In this document: one piece after another, positions 63,111 through 64,000 of the stretch
How positions within the stretch are numbered: the first letter of the stretch is position 1
Layout: each line of letters begins with the position of its first letter
Assembly: GCA_021775255.1 (NCBI GenBank)
Contig: JAJFIA010000006.1
Location: 1 to 64,000, forward strand
Reading direction: 5' to 3'
DNA: 64,000 nucleotides
From: Roseovarius sp.
GTDB taxonomy: Bacteria; Pseudomonadota; Alphaproteobacteria; Rhodobacterales; Rhodobacteraceae
Translations under genes and position numbers: made by a program
Notes under the pieces: generated by a model
Database searches by the model: none
What the model was told of the DNA's origin: nothing
What the model saw: only the letters and a program-made list of their open reading frames with translations

Positions 63111-64000
63111 ATGACAGACCTTAGCAAAATCCGCAATTTCTCGATCGTGGCGCATATCGACCACGGGAAATCCACGCTGGCTGATCGCCTGATTCAGGCG
63201 ACAGGCACCGTCAAAGAGCGCGACATGCAGCAGCAGATGCTCGACACCATGGATATCGAGCGTGAGCGCGGGATCACCATCAAGGCCAACACCGTTCGGA
63301 TCAACTACAAGGCCGATGATGGCGCGGAATATATCCTCAATCTGATCGACACCCCCGGCCATGTGGATTTTGCCTATGAGGTCAGCCGCTCCATGCGCGC
63401 GGTTGAGGGGTCTTTGCTGGTGGTTGATTCAACCCAGGGCGTCGAGGCGCAGACCCTGGCCAATGTCTATCAGGCGATTGACGCCGGTCATGAGATCGTG
63501 CCTGTCCTCAACAAGATCGATCTGCCCGCCTCGGAATGTGATCGCGTGGCGGAGCAGATCGAGGATGTGATCGGCATAGATGCCTCGGGTGCCATTCAGG
63601 TCTCGGCCAAAACCGGTGTGGGCATTCATGAAACCCTTGAGGCCATCGTCCATCAACTGCCTGCGCCCACCGGCGAGCGCGATGCGCCATTGAAGGCGAT
63701 GCTGGTGGATAGCTGGTATGACAGCTATCTTGGCGTGATCGTTCTGGTGCGGATCATGGACGGCGTTTTGAAAAAGGGCGACCGGATCAGGATGATGTCC
63801 AACGGCTCGGTGCATCTGGTCGAGCGGATCGGCGTGTTCCGCCCCGCGCGCGAGACAATCAATGAGCTTGGCCCCGGCGAGATCGGCTTTCTCACCGCCT
63901 CGATCAAACAGGTGCGTGATACCCGTGTGGGCGATACGATTACCCACGAAAAAGGCGGCACCACCAAGGCCCTGCCGGGCTTCAACCCGTCACAGCCGGT
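63111..64000 (+). CDS. lepA: Translation elongation factor 4 (LepA), 5' part
   Basis: The ribosomal GTPase LepA/EF4, cut by the right edge. 296 codons are visible: G1 AHIDHGKST (14-22), G2 region [10 protein letters not shown]3 DTPGHVDF, G4 NKIDLP and G5 SAKTG, followed by the domain II start [15 protein letters not shown], all matching LepA. The start ATG 63111 gives [20 protein letters not shown], the normal family N-terminus. The remaining half (domains III, LepA-specific C-terminus) lies outside. Confidence 0.95.
   Translation, partial: MTDLSKIRNFSIVAHIDHGKSTLADRLIQATGTVKERDMQQQMLDTMDIERERGITIKANTVRINYKADDGAEYILNLIDTPGHVDFAYEVSRSMRAVEGSLLVVDSTQGVEAQTLANVYQAIDAGHEIVPVLNKIDLPASECDRVAEQIEDVIGIDASGAIQVSAKTGVGIHETLEAIVHQLPAPTGERDAPLKAMLVDSWYDSYLGVIVLVRIMDGVLKKGDRIRMMSNGSVHLVERIGVFRPARETINELGPGEIGFLTASIKQVRDTRVGDTITHEKGGTTKALPGFNPSQP

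Overview
The window looks like chromosomal DNA of an alphaproteobacterium, most probably a marine Rhodobacterales (Roseobacter-type) species. The reasons are the GC-rich coding style, the block infA-maf-RNase E/G-yacG-tRNA-Phe, divergent hemE/hemC, a PstA with a long N-terminal insertion, and an abundance of genes for methylated amines and betaines (three FAD-oxidoreductase/GcvT fusions, an MttB homologue, a Rieske oxygenase, HpbD-like enolase-superfamily proteins). No rRNA, CRISPR array or complete insertion sequence was seen.

Layout. 1-2.8 kb: end of a type II secretion-like operon (gspE, gspF). 3.0-8.6 kb: a tightly coupled operon of HyuA/HyuB hydantoinase subunits, a HisC-like aminotransferase and an Asp/Glu-racemase-superfamily enzyme. 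8.6-15.3 kb: complete phosphate-starvation locus phoR-pstSCAB-phoU-phoB, with a four-repeat PHO box between phoR and pstS. 15.3-30.7 kb: housekeeping genes (dapD, threonine dehydratase, LOG-family protein, pncA, trhO, threonine aldolase, dapA, slt, panBC, ycaQ-like glycosylase, SDR, hemE, hemC). 30.8-38.1 kb: tRNA-Met, tRNA-Phe with a possible integrase remnant at its 3' end, yacG-rng-maf-infA, a nitrilase-family protein, a SCO protein with two related Cys-rich periplasmic proteins, an ABC exporter and tRNA-Gly.

38.3-45.6 kb: LysR regulator divergent from mttB and two FAD/GcvT fusion genes, which reads as a demethylation module for a quaternary amine. 45.6-53 kb: GAPDH, an MFS transporter, prmA, a small membrane protein, a dual-specificity-type phosphatase, hisC and two lipoproteins. 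53.2-62.4 kb: a second amine-type locus, with RpiR regulator and Rieske oxygenase on one strand and FAD/GcvT fusion, MDR oxidoreductase, two enolase-superfamily proteins and a class III aminotransferase on the other. 62.4-63.1 kb: non-coding stretch with a decayed MT-A70 methyltransferase fragment. 63.1 kb to the end: 5' part of lepA.

How the genes work together: the two amine modules contain the classes of enzyme needed to strip methyl groups from N-methylated compounds (Rieske N-demethylation, corrinoid-type methyl transfer, flavin oxidation with transfer of C1 to tetrahydrofolate) and to process the remaining amino acid (epimerase-like enzymes, aminotransferase). Their true substrates cannot be read from sequence. 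Two families of short palindromic repeats sit at several gene ends and in three cases supply the stop codon.
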